DNA of 49,117 nt from JBFWPF01 sp050250135 (GCA_050250135.1 JBFWPF010000012.1:1-49117), one strand, 5' to 3'; shown: positions 23,661-32,110, numbered from the stretch's first letter. Notes: generated from the letters alone by a model not told the origin. A program made the numbers and translations.

Positions 23661-24271
23661 TACGCTTTATCCATCGCTTCTCGCTTGTCGCGCGCTGGGA
23701 CAAACTCGTTCTTCCAAAATTGGAGAAAGGTGTCGCCAAGCTCCAGACCTCTCCTTCTACCGCTAGCGGTCATAGGGGAGGCACAGAGGTCCCACCTTTC
23801 GGATAAAAAACCCTCGAGTCCCTCTAGGGCCTCAATCCACTTCTCTTGGGCCTCGAGGAGCTCGCCCGTAAATTGGTTTGCTGCCAGCTTCTCCTCGAAG
23901 ATGTCTCGATTGATTTTCTCGAGTTTTTCATCAAGCTCATTGCCAATAGCGGCACAGTTCAGCTCCCATTCAACCCCTGATTGTGACCTATCGTCCAGGG
24001 GGCGCGGCAGATGGTAGTCAGATAGCGCACATCGTGACGAGGCCAGGTCTTTAGACCTGGGTGAGGAGGGATGTCCGCTAGATGGCCACCAGCTGTAGAT
24101 GCCCTCTGGGCGATAGGTCGCAATCAGGGGTTCAAGCTGCCGAAATTGGCGCCGTTCGAGCGTTGGACTATCCCTTTCGGTCGGAGACGAGAGGTAGAGC
24201 TTGGCTAGGGTAGGTTGACTCCAAGCGGTCACCAAAAGCGCTGCGCTCCACAGTCCTGTCAGCGAGATCAT
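23660..24271 (-). CDS. Secreted hypothetical protein carrying an in-frame palindromic insert
   Basis: 203-residue product with a likely signal peptide at the N-terminus (ISLTGLWSAALLVTAWSQPTLA) and a helical, charged C-terminal part (ELDEKLEKINRDIFEEKLAANQ). Residues 48-101 are encoded entirely by a family 1 palindromic element plus its target duplication: 162 bp, exactly 54 codons, with no stop. Removing it joins RRQFRQLE directly to WELNCAAIGN and leaves a 149-residue protein. The inserted peptide (PLIATYRPEG ... RPLDDRSQSGV) is basic and low in hydrophobics, like a surface loop. The gene starts within 4 bp of the lpxB stop and overlaps the next gene. Whether the enlarged protein is made or functional is unknown. 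Confidence 0.72.
   Translation of the reverse strand: MISLTGLWSAALLVTAWSQPTLAKLYLSSPTERDSPTLERRQFRQLEPLIATYRPEGIYSWWPSSGHPSSPRSKDLASSRCALSDYHLPRPLDDRSQSGVEWELNCAAIGNELDEKLEKINRDIFEEKLAANQFTGELLEAQEKWIEALEGLEGFLSERWDLCASPMTASGRRRGLELGDTFLQFWKNEFVPARDKREAMDKA
23974..24130 (-). mobile_element. Palindromic repeat family 1, copy B (inside a gene)
   Basis: 157-bp core flanked by perfect 5-bp duplications TTCAA (23969-23973 and 24131-24135). It lies in the minus orientation, so its conserved open frame is read in frame by the host gene 23660-24271. Confidence 0.95.
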
Positions 24272-25458
24272 AATACCCCTGCCGCCCCCTCAGCACGATA
24301 GGTCGCAATCGGGGGTAATAATTCCCGAATCAGCTTAGCGCAGCGCATAGCGGGGTCGTCGCTCTTGAGAAGCTCGATCACTCGCTCGCAGCCGGCTATC
24401 ACTTTAGCTCTTTGAGGAGTTTCTCTCAGCAGCTCATCGACGTAAGCAGCCGTTTTTTCGGGAGAGAGACGGGTATGGATCCGCTCCTGAAAGAGATTCT
24501 CGTTTGCGATGATGTTGACCAGGCCATAGTAGGGGAGGTTGATCCGGAAGAGGCAGCGGGCAAGGAAGGCGTTGAGGAGGGAGACCCGGTAGACCACTAC
24601 GGTCGGGACCTTGCGCAGGCCTAGCTCTAGGGTAACGGTCCCCGAAGTGGCCAAAGCGGCCCGGCACCGGAGCATCAGGGGGTAGGAGTCAGGGGTGAGC
24701 GGAATCTGCCCTTTGGTGAGCTTTTCAATGAGCGGACGGACACCCTCATTAGCGACCGAGATTTCGATTTTGAGGTCGGGGTGCTGCCTTTTTAGGAAGG
24801 CGGCGGCCTCGAGCATGTGGGGCAAGTTGAGCTTGATCTCCGAGCGGCGGCTCCCAGGAAAGAGGCCAAGGAGGAATTCGTCGCCGGAAGCGTACCCTTC
24901 GACCAGTTGGGTGAGGGGATTGCCGACATACTCGCACCGGAGGCCACTGCCCGCATAAACCTCCGGCTCAAAGGGCATAATCGCCATCATCAGGTCGACA
25001 CTCTTGGCGAGCTTGGGGATGCGCCCTTTGCCCCAGGCCCACACCTTAGGGCCGATGTAGTAGAAGATCTTCCCCCGGTAGCCATGCTTGCGCAGGGAGG
25101 TAGCAAGCCGGATATTAAAGCCGCCGTAGTCGACGAGGATGACGGCGTCGGGATGGCGGGCAAGGAGGCGGTCCCGAAGGGTGCGAAACTGAAGGATCAG
25201 CTTGGGGAGGGTTTTGAGAACATCGGTAAAGCCCATCAGCTGAAACTCCTCCATAGGGAGGTAGGCTTCGACGCCGGCTGCTCGCATGCGGGGGCCAGCA
25301 ACGCCGATCAGGTGGTAGTGGGGGGCGAGTCTTTTAGCGAGCTCAGCGGCCTGAAGGTCGCCGCTTGCCTCACCCGCTAAGATGAAAAGAGTTTTTCCCC
25401 ATGAGTGAGTTTTTAGCGCCGCTCCCTCGCTGTGGGGGCAATCTCGCTCCTCACCCAT
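24268..25458 (-). CDS. lpxB: Lipid-A-disaccharide synthase with element-derived ends
   Basis: Condenses UDP-2,3-diacylglucosamine with lipid X to lipid A disaccharide phosphate at the inner membrane. The GT-B core begins KTLFILAGEASGDLQAA and includes DAVILVDYGGFNIRLA, YYIGPKVWAWGKGRI, EYVGNPL, LGLFPGSRRSEI and ATSGTVTLELGL, so the assignment is secure. Both ends are unusual. The codons before the conserved start come from a palindromic element (25397-25541). The available starts are ATG 25458 or GTG 25467, neither with a ribosome-binding site, so it may depend on coupling to the hydrolase gene that ends 75 bp upstream. At the C-terminus the last 15 residues (PPIATYRAEGAAGVL) come from a 40-bp relict of repeat family 1, which kept the original TGA. 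pcnB precedes lpxB in Chlamydia too. Confidence 0.93.
   Translation of the reverse strand: MGEERDCPHSEGAALKTHSWGKTLFILAGEASGDLQAAELAKRLAPHYHLIGVAGPRMRAAGVEAYLPMEEFQLMGFTDVLKTLPKLILQFRTLRDRLLARHPDAVILVDYGGFNIRLATSLRKHGYRGKIFYYIGPKVWAWGKGRIPKLAKSVDLMMAIMPFEPEVYAGSGLRCEYVGNPLTQLVEGYASGDEFLLGLFPGSRRSEIKLNLPHMLEAAAFLKRQHPDLKIEISVANEGVRPLIEKLTKGQIPLTPDSYPLMLRCRAALATSGTVTLELGLRKVPTVVVYRVSLLNAFLARCLFRINLPYYGLVNIIANENLFQERIHTRLSPEKTAAYVDELLRETPQRAKVIAGCERVIELLKSDDPAMRCAKLIRELLPPIATYRAEGAAGVL
24276..24315 (-). mobile_element. 40-bp relict of repeat family 1 at the lpxB 3' end
   Basis: Starts like family 1 on the minus strand (CCCCCGATTGCGACCTATCG) and ends in GGCAGGGG, with the middle deleted. Flanked by the perfect 5-bp duplication TAATA (24271-24275 and 24316-24320). 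40 plus 5 bp equals 15 codons, all open. Confidence 0.85.
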
Positions 25459-25541
25459 AGTGGCCACTATGGGCTTGTCGCGCTCTGAGCGATCTTGCTC
25501 CCCTCGCTAAGGGATCGCCAGCTAAAAACTCGCTCATGGGG
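25397..25541. mobile_element. 145-bp palindromic element between hydrolase and lpxB
   Basis: Terminal arms CCCCATGAG.GAGTTTTTAGC (25397-25418 and 25520-25541, one or two mismatches) and a central palindrome CCCATAGTGGCCACTATGGG (25454-25473). It supplies the stop codon of the hydrolase gene and the start region of lpxB. Its interior resembles the element at 37078-37238 (ATCTCGCTCCT.. CCCATAG...CTATGGGCTT). Target duplication not clear. Confidence 0.8.
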
Positions 25542-26286
25542 AAAGTTCTTTCCATAACCACATCGCTCCCGCTTCAAAGGTCTCCTTTGCTGTGCCGTGC
25601 CCCTTAGCACCGATCGAGGGGCCGATGATCAGCTCGGCATCGAGGTGGCGAATGTGCCTCTTGTAGGTGGCATCGGCTAGCGCAAGGATAAAGTGGCAGG
25701 CATTTTCGGTGCCGACGAGGAGGTCCCGATTGCCGATGTAGAAGCGCAAAGGGCGGCCGATCAGGTGGGGTATTTGGCGCTTGAGGGCAAGAGAGGTAAC
25801 GGCGGGGTGCTCCTTGATAGAGGCAAAGTCGTGGGCATAGGAGAGGTCGGTGAGAGGGGCAAAGCCAACGGTGGCGACGATACGCGGGTTTTTGGCGGCA
25901 AGGTGGGTGGCGATAAAGGCGCCGCGGGAGAGGCCCCCTGCGCCGACCTTGGTGGCGATTCCGGAGTCGAGAAGGTAGTCGACCGCCTTAGAGGCCTCCT
26001 GGATGAAGGTCTCGATGGGGCGGTTGCCAGCGCCAGTCTCTTTGGCCCAGTAGGCGATCGCCTTCTGCCGGTCGAAGTCGGGGCCGTGCCCGGGGAGGGT
26101 GAGGGAGAAAGTGCGGATAGGGAGGTCGCTTAGGGCGACGGCCGGTTGGTTGAAAGGGTCCTCGCAGAGGCTCTCATCGCCAGCTAGAGAGAAGTAGAAA
26201 AAGGCAGGGAGAGCCCCCTCAGAGAGGTCGGGGCCGGTGTAGTAGAGGGTCGTTCCCCATGGAAGGAGCGCCGTTTTGCACCTCAT
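25534..26286 (-). CDS. Alpha/beta-hydrolase family protein
   Basis: 250-residue serine hydrolase. The nucleophile elbow GxSxG is present as AGGLSRGAF (about residues 125-133), a plausible acidic residue lies in FYIGNRDLLVG (about 184-194) and the catalytic histidine in GAKGHGTAKE near the C-terminus; an oxyanion-type LTLPGHGPD lies upstream. No signal peptide is seen, so it is probably cytoplasmic. Substrate unknown; esterase or thioesterase are both possible. The start ATG overlaps the pcnB stop by 4 bp, so they are co-translated. The final codons and stop (ELSP, TGA) are formed by the arm of the palindromic element that follows, which means the original C-terminus may have been different. 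Confidence 0.85.
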   Translation of the reverse strand: MRCKTALLPWGTTLYYTGPDLSEGALPAFFYFSLAGDESLCEDPFNQPAVALSDLPIRTFSLTLPGHGPDFDRQKAIAYWAKETGAGNRPIETFIQEASKAVDYLLDSGIATKVGAGGLSRGAFIATHLAAKNPRIVATVGFAPLTDLSYAHDFASIKEHPAVTSLALKRQIPHLIGRPLRFYIGNRDLLVGTENACHFILALADATYKRHIRHLDAELIIGPSIGAKGHGTAKETFEAGAMWLWKELSP

Positions 26287-27461
26287 TTCGCCCCTCTCCA
26301 GCGGGCATAGGTCTCCTCAAGGGCAGGGTCGATATCGGCGCGGAGTTTGAGGAGCTGGAGGGCTCTTGGGAAGTCGGGGTGGCCCGCTAGCCGCCCGATC
26401 CGGATCCGCCGATTGGTGACGGGGGTAAAGCGGTACTGGGTCTCGAGGATAAAAGCGATATGGTAGCGCATCCCCTTGGGGTAGGGGCAGAAGGTGTCGA
26501 CGAGGGCCATATGGATCAGCTCCCTAACGATCTCGTGGATCTGCCCAAAGTGGGGCTCCATCCCTTTGTCGAGAAATTCGTTTTGGACCACCGCCTCGAG
26601 GAGGGGGTAGAGGAGGGCGCAGGTGAGGGCAGAGCGGCTCTTGCGCTCCCCATTGCCCTCTTGGCACCACTTATCGACCGCATCGAGGTAGCGTGCCATC
26701 GTCTTGCCAAGGGGGGTCTTCCAGACATCGGCCAGGTAGGGGAAGAGGGGGCGGAGGAGGCCGTGCTCCGAGAGGAGGTCGATAAAGGGGCGGGCCCCTC
26801 CCGACTCAAACATCCGGAGCATCTCCTCAAGGACCCTTGGGGGAGCGGCATTAAGGATCTCCTTGCGGCAGCTGGCGATGGCGGCAAGGGTTTTCTCCTC
26901 GGCCTTGAGGCCAAAGCGGGCCATAAACTTCAGGCACCGCATCATCCGGACAGGGTCCTGGATGTAGCGGATCTCGGGCTCTCCGATCGAGCGGAGGAGG
27001 TTAGCCTTGAGGTCCTCAACACCCCCCACGTAGTCGATGATGGTGTGCCCCTCCGGTTCGTAGTAGAGGCCGTTGATCGTGAAGTCGCGCCGGAGGACAT
27101 CCTCCTCAGGGTTCCCCCAGACATTGTCCCGGACGATCAGCTCCCCTTGGGCGGGATCCCCCGCTCGGAAGGTCGAAACTTCAACAATGTGCTTGCCAAA
27201 GCGGATGTGGGCGAGGCGGAACCGGCGGCCGATCAGGAGGCACTGGCGGCGAAAAAGGCTCTTGATCTGTTCGGGCCGTGCCGAGGTGGAGATATCAAAG
27301 TCCTTGGGACGCCGGTTCATCAGCAGGTCGCGAACCCCCCCACCGACAAGGTAGGCGGTAAAACCGGCCTCGTGGAGGCGCTGGAGGACCTCCAGCGCGT
27401 CGGGGTCGAGTAGGCCTTCGCGGATATGGTGCTCGTCGGCCGAGTAGATACGGGGTTGCAA
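26283..27461 (-). CDS. pcnB: Poly(A) polymerase I-type nucleotidyltransferase
   Basis: 392-residue class II nucleotidyltransferase (poly(A) polymerase / CCA-adding family). The catalytic site shows LVGGGVRDLLMNRRPKDFDISTSA (GG, then DxD), followed by RRDFTINGLYY, GEPEIRYIQDPVRMMRCLKFMARFG with the conserved RRxR-like helix, and a C-terminal neck and tail of normal length. The overall form is closer to poly(A) polymerase than to the CCA enzyme, but the two are hard to separate by eye. The start is TTG at 27461, the only in-frame start after an upstream TAA. A promoter TTGAAT-17-TATCAT stands 29-57 bp upstream and overlaps the divergent glmM promoter. First gene of the pcnB-hydrolase-lpxB operon. 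Confidence 0.9.
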   Translation of the reverse strand: MQPRIYSADEHHIREGLLDPDALEVLQRLHEAGFTAYLVGGGVRDLLMNRRPKDFDISTSARPEQIKSLFRRQCLLIGRRFRLAHIRFGKHIVEVSTFRAGDPAQGELIVRDNVWGNPEEDVLRRDFTINGLYYEPEGHTIIDYVGGVEDLKANLLRSIGEPEIRYIQDPVRMMRCLKFMARFGLKAEEKTLAAIASCRKEILNAAPPRVLEEMLRMFESGGARPFIDLLSEHGLLRPLFPYLADVWKTPLGKTMARYLDAVDKWCQEGNGERKSRSALTCALLYPLLEAVVQNEFLDKGMEPHFGQIHEIVRELIHMALVDTFCPYPKGMRYHIAFILETQYRFTPVTNRRIRIGRLAGHPDFPRALQLLKLRADIDPALEETYARWRGAK

Positions 27462-27489
27462 CGAAAAGACGCTTTAGTAATTTCCCTCC

Positions 27490-27518
27490 ATGATACCCGA
27501 ACGGGGGCTTGGATTCAA
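27490..27518 (-). promoter_or_regulatory. pcnB promoter
   Basis: Minus strand TTGAAT (27518-27513), 17-bp spacer, TATCAT (27495-27490). The -35 overlaps the -35 of the divergent glmM promoter by 2 bp. Confidence 0.6.
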
Positions 27519-27537
27519 GGGCCTTGGTCTCTATACT
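27509..27537 (+). promoter_or_regulatory. glmM promoter, predicted nearly leaderless
   Basis: TTGGAT (27509-27514), 17-bp spacer, TATACT (27532-27537), then eight bases and the ATG at 27546. The predicted start is about 2 nt before the ATG. No Shine-Dalgarno in between (CCCCACTT). Confidence 0.65.
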
Positions 27538-27545
27538 CCCCACTT

Positions 27546-28895
27546 ATGCAAAGGCTCTTTGGAACAGATGGGGTACGGGGTCGGGCTAACCAGCCCCCGA
27601 TGACGGTCGAAACGGCCCTGGCCATCGGCCGGGCCGCCGGCGTTGTCTTTGGGCGACGGGGGCATAGCCGGGTCGTGATCGGCAAGGATACCCGCCTCTC
27701 GGGCTATATGTTTGAGAACGCCCTGATCGCCGGCCTCTGCTCGATGGGGGTCGACACCTACATGGTCGGCCCCCTCCCCACACCAGGGGTGGCCTACATC
27801 ACCCGGGCCTACCGGGCCGACGCCGGCATCGTCATCAGCGCCTCCCACAATCGCTTCGAAGATAACGGTATTAAATTTTTTAGTGCAGAGGGCTTCAAGC
27901 TGGAGGCCGACCTCGAGCGGGAGATTGAGCGGGTGATCGAGTTGGGGGACTATGATCCCCACCTGCCCTGTAGCCGCCAGCTGGGCCGCAACCGGAAGAT
28001 TGCTGATGCTCAGGGGCGCTACATCGAGTTTGTTAAGGCCTCCTTCCCCCGCCACTTCTCCCTCGATGGGATGAAGATTGCGGTCGACTGTGCCCATGGG
28101 GCCGCCTATTACGTGGCCCCTCTCGTGTTTAGCGAACTCGGGGCTGAGGTCTTCTCCTACTCGGTCTCCCCAAACGGGCTGAACATCAACGAGGAGTGTG
28201 GGGCCCTCCACCCCAAACGGATTGCTGAGAAGGTGGTGGAGAAGGGGGCCGATGTGGGGATCTCTCTCGATGGGGACGGGGATCGGATCATCATGAGCGA
28301 TGAGAAGGGGAATATCCTTGACGGAGATGCCCTCCTCGCGATCTGCGCCCGCCATATGAAGCGGCAGGGGACCCTTAAGGGGGATGCCATTGTCGGGACG
28401 GTGATGACCAACCTCGGCATTGTGGCGAGCCTCAAAGCTGAGGGGATCTCGGTCCTCCCTACCGGCGTTGGGGATCGCAATGTCCTCTACGAGATGAGGG
28501 AGCGGGGGCTCAATCTTGGCGGCGAGCAGAGCGGCCATGTGATTTTCCTCGACTACAACACAACGGGGGATGCCCTTGTCTCCGCGATGCAGGTCCTATT
28601 GATTATGAAAGAGACCGGGCAGCGGCTCAGCGAGCTAGCCTCCTTTGCCCGCCCCTACCCGCAGACCCTCCTCAACATCCCTGTGAAGCAGAAGCCCCCC
28701 CTTACCGAGTTGACCCGCCTCTCCGAGCTTGTAGGGCAAGTGGAGCAGAAGATGGGAAGCAAGGGGCGTGTTCTCATCCGCTACTCGGGGACCGAACCCC
28801 TCTGCCGCGTGATGGTCGAAGGGGAGTCAGAGGGGATGATCCAAGAGATCGCCCAAACCCTAGCTGCCTGCGTACAGGCCGAAATAGGAGCGTAA
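27546..28895 (+). CDS. glmM: Phosphoglucosamine mutase
   Basis: Converts glucosamine-6-P to glucosamine-1-P, the second step towards UDP-GlcNAc for peptidoglycan and lipid A. The 449-residue enzyme starts MQRLFGTDGVRGRAN and has the active serine in ISASHNRFEDNGIKFF, the magnesium loop SLDGDGDRIIM, the sugar-binding GEQSGHVIF and the phosphate-binding RYSGTEPLCRVMVEG. I use the ATG at 27546 because the conserved start lies there and a consensus-like promoter ends eight bases before it; the upstream open frame lies over the divergent promoter region. The gene is followed by glmS with 4 bp between them, as in Chlamydia. Confidence 0.97.
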   Translation: MQRLFGTDGVRGRANQPPMTVETALAIGRAAGVVFGRRGHSRVVIGKDTRLSGYMFENALIAGLCSMGVDTYMVGPLPTPGVAYITRAYRADAGIVISASHNRFEDNGIKFFSAEGFKLEADLEREIERVIELGDYDPHLPCSRQLGRNRKIADAQGRYIEFVKASFPRHFSLDGMKIAVDCAHGAAYYVAPLVFSELGAEVFSYSVSPNGLNINEECGALHPKRIAEKVVEKGADVGISLDGDGDRIIMSDEKGNILDGDALLAICARHMKRQGTLKGDAIVGTVMTNLGIVASLKAEGISVLPTGVGDRNVLYEMRERGLNLGGEQSGHVIFLDYNTTGDALVSAMQVLLIMKETGQRLSELASFARPYPQTLLNIPVKQKPPLTELTRLSELVGQVEQKMGSKGRVLIRYSGTEPLCRVMVEGESEGMIQEIAQTLAACVQAEIGA

Positions 28896-28899
28896 CGTT

Positions 28900-30717
28900 A
28901 TGTGCGGCATCTTTGGGTACGTGGGGAAGAACAAGCACCGTGCCGTGGGCTACTGCCTCGACGGCCTGAAAGCGCTCGAGTACCGGGGCTACGACTCGGC
29001 CGGAATTGCCGGCTGGATCGATGGGCGGATCAGCCGCCTGCGCGTTGCGGGAAAGGTTGCCGCTCTCCAAGAATCGGTTCAGGCAACGGGTTACGGCGCC
29101 GACTGCGTGATCGCCCACACCCGATGGGCCACACAAGGGGCCCCTACCGAGGTCAATGCCCACCCCCACTTCGACGCCAGCGACTCCGTCGGTGTCGTCC
29201 ACAACGGGATTATCGAGAACTATGGCGCCCTCAAGGCCCGCCTTGAGGCCCAGCAGCCCTTCTCCTCCGAGTCCGATACCGAAGTGATCGCCCAGCTGAT
29301 CCAGCACCACTACGAGGGGGACCTCCTCCAAGCGGTCCAGCGGGCGATCGGGGAGCTTAAAGGGGCCTTTGCCATCGCCGTCGTCCACCGGGACCACCCC
29401 GATCAGATCGTCGCCTGCGCCAAGGAGAGCCCCCTCGTCGTCGGCCTGGGCGATGGAGAGGCCTTTGTCAGCTCCGATACCCAAGCCCTCCTCAAGCATA
29501 CCCGCAAGGTCCACTACCTCTGCGACGGCGAGGTCGCCCTCCTCACCCCACACGGTGTCTCCCTCTTCGACGCCCATGCTGCCCCCCTCGACCGCTCGAC
29601 CCATACCCTCGACCACGAGGCCGACGAGGTGACCAAGGAGGGGTACGACCACTTCATGTTAAAGGAAATATTTGAGCAACCCCGAACCCTCCGGAGTGCT
29701 CTCCTGGGCCGCTACGATGAGGCCGAAGGGAATGCCCTTATCGACGAGCTTGGGGTCACCCCCCATGCCAAGCAGATCGTCATCGTCGGTTGCGGCACCT
29801 CTTGGCATGCCGGCCTTGTGGCCGCCTACATGATTGAGGAGCTGGCCCGGATTCCGGTCCGCGTTGAGGTCGCCTCCGAGGTCCGCTACAAAAACCCGAT
29901 CATCGAAGAGGGGACCCTAGCGATCGCCCTCTCCCAGTCGGGGGAGACCGCTGACACCCTCGCCGCTGTTCGCACCCTCAAGACCAAGGGGGCCAAGACC
30001 CTTGCTCTCTGCAACGTTCTCGGCTCCACCCTCTATCGGGAGGCCGATCTTACCCTCCCTTTGCGCGCCGGCCCTGAAATAGGCGTTGCTTCGACCAAGG
30101 CCTTTACCAGCCAGCTTGCCCTCCTTGCCCTCCTCTCCCTCCACCTCGCGAGGAGCCGCCACATGGGGCCTGAGGAGGGGAGAGCCTTCCTGAGCGCCCT
30201 CCGCCGCCTCCCCGAGCAGGTTGAGAGGCTCCTCTCCCGCTACGACCAGATCGTCGAGACCGCCCTTGGCTATGCCCATTTTGAGGAGTTTTTCTTTATC
30301 GGCCGCCGCTACATGTTCCCCACCTGCCTCGAAGGGGCCCTCAAACTCAAGGAGATCTCCTACCTCAACGCCTGCGGCTACCCTGCCGGCGAGATGAAGC
30401 ATGGCCCTATTGCCCTCCTCGACGCAGCCTGCCCCGTCGTTGCCTGCTGCGCCGACCGGTTTACCGAAGAGAAGATGCTCAGCAACGTGATGGAAGCAAG
30501 GGCGAGGGGAGCCCCAGTCCTCGGCATCTGCTTTGAGGATCAGGCGGCCCTCCGCGCTGCCTGTAACGACACCATTATCCTCCCTTCGACCCTCGACCCC
30601 CTTGCCCCTATCCTCACCACCGCCGTCACTCAGATCCTCGCCTACGCTATCGCCAAGGAGCGCAAGACCGACATCGACCAGCCCCGCAACCTTGCCAAAT
30701 CGGTTACGGTCGAATGA
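28900..30717 (+). CDS. glmS: Glutamine-fructose-6-phosphate aminotransferase
   Basis: Makes glucosamine-6-P from fructose-6-P and glutamine, the committing step to amino sugars. The 605-residue protein starts MCGIFGYVGKN, so Cys1 is the glutaminase nucleophile after Met removal. The glutaminase part shows HTRWATQGAP and VHNGIIENY; the two SIS isomerase lobes show CGTSWHAGLVAAYMIEE and SQSGETADTLAA, and the C-terminus ends DQPRNLAKSVTVE as usual. GGAG before the ATG. Only 4 bp separate it from glmM, and it overlaps tyrP by ATGA, so all three are one operon. Because there is no upstream leader space, no glmS ribozyme is possible here. Confidence 0.98.
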   Translation: MCGIFGYVGKNKHRAVGYCLDGLKALEYRGYDSAGIAGWIDGRISRLRVAGKVAALQESVQATGYGADCVIAHTRWATQGAPTEVNAHPHFDASDSVGVVHNGIIENYGALKARLEAQQPFSSESDTEVIAQLIQHHYEGDLLQAVQRAIGELKGAFAIAVVHRDHPDQIVACAKESPLVVGLGDGEAFVSSDTQALLKHTRKVHYLCDGEVALLTPHGVSLFDAHAAPLDRSTHTLDHEADEVTKEGYDHFMLKEIFEQPRTLRSALLGRYDEAEGNALIDELGVTPHAKQIVIVGCGTSWHAGLVAAYMIEELARIPVRVEVASEVRYKNPIIEEGTLAIALSQSGETADTLAAVRTLKTKGAKTLALCNVLGSTLYREADLTLPLRAGPEIGVASTKAFTSQLALLALLSLHLARSRHMGPEEGRAFLSALRRLPEQVERLLSRYDQIVETALGYAHFEEFFFIGRRYMFPTCLEGALKLKEISYLNACGYPAGEMKHGPIALLDAACPVVACCADRFTEEKMLSNVMEARARGAPVLGICFEDQAALRAACNDTIILPSTLDPLAPILTTAVTQILAYAIAKERKTDIDQPRNLAKSVTVE

Positions 30718-31880
30718 AAGCCGAGCGCTCTCTATCCATCGTGGGCGGCAGCGCCCTTATCGCTGGTACCTGCATTGGGGCAGGGGCCCTTGCCCTCCCT
30801 ATCACCACCTTTGCTGCCGGCTTTTTCCCCTCCCTTGCCCTTTTTGTCATCTGCTGGCTAGCGATGTGCCTGACTGGCCTCCTTTACCTCGAGGTGGTCC
30901 TCTGGATGCCCGGGGAGACCAACATCCTCTCCATGACCGAAAGGATGCTCGGCAAGGTGGGGCGCTACCTCGCCTGGTTTGTCTACCTCTACCTCTTTTA
31001 CTCCCTCACCGTCGCCTATATCGCCGGCAGTGGGGATGCCCTTGCCCTAGTCCTTGGAGGGGAGCTCTCCCGCCCCCTCCTCATCCTCCTTTTTGTCCTC
31101 CTCTTTGGCGCCCTCGTCTACCGGGGGACCCGTGCCATCGAAGGGGCCAACTTCCTCTTTGTCCTCGGGATGGCGATCGCCTACATCACCCTCATCGCCG
31201 TCGGCCTTCCCCATGTCCAGCCCCCCCTCCTGACCCAGATGGGGAAGCTAAGCAGCGCCCTCCCTTTCCTCCCCATCATCCTCCTCTCCTTTGGTTATCA
31301 GGGAACGGTGCCAAGCTTGGTAGCCGATATGGATAGCCACCCCAGAAGGGCTCGCCTCGCGATCATCATCGGCAGCTTTCTCCCTTTCATCGCCTACACC
31401 GCCTGGCAGGCCCTCATCCTTGGCCTCCTCCCTCAAAGCGCGCTCGCCGCCGCCGGCCCCGATGCTAACCCCGTCTCCCTCGCCCTCTCCCACTCCCGCC
31501 CGTTGCTTCTCATCGGCGAGTGCTTTGCCTTCTTTGCCCTGGCGAGCTCCTTCCTCGGTGTCGGCATCGGGCTTCGGGACTTTATCGCCGACGGCTTCAA
31601 GGTCAAAAAGAGCCGCCCTGTCCGGCTGGCGATCTGCCTCCTCATCTACGGCCCCGCCTTTGCCCTCTCCCTCACTGATCCCCGCCTCTTTATCCTTGCC
31701 CTCAAGTATGGGGGTGGAATTGGCGGTGTCCTCCTCCTTGGCATCCTTCCGGTCGTTTTGGTGTGGGTGGGGCGCTACCGGCAAAAACTAAAAGGGCCCT
31801 ACCACCTCTTTGGTGGCAGGACCCTTCTACTCCTCTTGGGGCTCTTTTTCCTGCTGACTCTAGTCCTTGAGCTGCTCTGA
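30714..31880 (+). CDS. tyrP: Aromatic amino acid transporter, TyrP-like
   Basis: 388-residue inner-membrane carrier with about eleven hydrophobic segments, of the hydroxy/aromatic amino-acid permease (HAAAP) family that includes TyrP and Mtr of E. coli. The start shows the family pattern GGSALIAGTCIGAGALALPI, with the broken helix GAGxLxLP, and later SFGYQGTVPSLVADM, also typical. It would import tyrosine or tryptophan by proton symport, useful to a host-dependent bacterium lacking those pathways. It follows glmM-glmS directly, as I recall for the tyrP genes of Chlamydia, and overlaps glmS by 4 bp. Exact substrate is inferred. Downstream lies a repeat-filled gap. Confidence 0.92.
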   Translation: MKAERSLSIVGGSALIAGTCIGAGALALPITTFAAGFFPSLALFVICWLAMCLTGLLYLEVVLWMPGETNILSMTERMLGKVGRYLAWFVYLYLFYSLTVAYIAGSGDALALVLGGELSRPLLILLFVLLFGALVYRGTRAIEGANFLFVLGMAIAYITLIAVGLPHVQPPLLTQMGKLSSALPFLPIILLSFGYQGTVPSLVADMDSHPRRARLAIIIGSFLPFIAYTAWQALILGLLPQSALAAAGPDANPVSLALSHSRPLLLIGECFAFFALASSFLGVGIGLRDFIADGFKVKKSRPVRLAICLLIYGPAFALSLTDPRLFILALKYGGGIGGVLLLGILPVVLVWVGRYRQKLKGPYHLFGGRTLLLLLGLFFLLTLVLELL

Positions 31881-31953
31881 GCCCTAGCGTCTACTTCTGA
31901 TTAGCGATCGCTTGCAGGAAGGGGTCGAAAACCCTTCGATCGGTAACCTTAGA

Positions 31954-32110
31954 CCCCTGATTGTGACCTATCGTCCAGAGGGCATCGACAGCTGGCAGCC
32001 ATCTAGCGCACATCCCTCCTTACCCAGGTCTAAAGACCTGGCCTCGTCACGATGTGCGCTATCTGACCACCATCTGTCGCGCCCCCTGGACGATAGGTCA
32101 CAATCAGGGG
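31954..32110 (+). mobile_element. Palindromic repeat family 1, copy C
   Basis: 157-bp core flanked by perfect 5-bp duplications TTAGA (31949-31953 and 32111-32115). The internal frame is open throughout. Confidence 0.95.

Noticed and set aside
24276..24315. Native C-terminus of LpxB
   Set aside because: The last 15 residues repeat the family 1 peptide (IATYR) and are framed by perfect TAATA duplications, so they are better explained as a repeat relict.
28880..28900. A glmS ribozyme upstream of glmS
   Set aside because: Only 4 bp separate glmM from glmS, so there is no room for the leader-encoded ribozyme.
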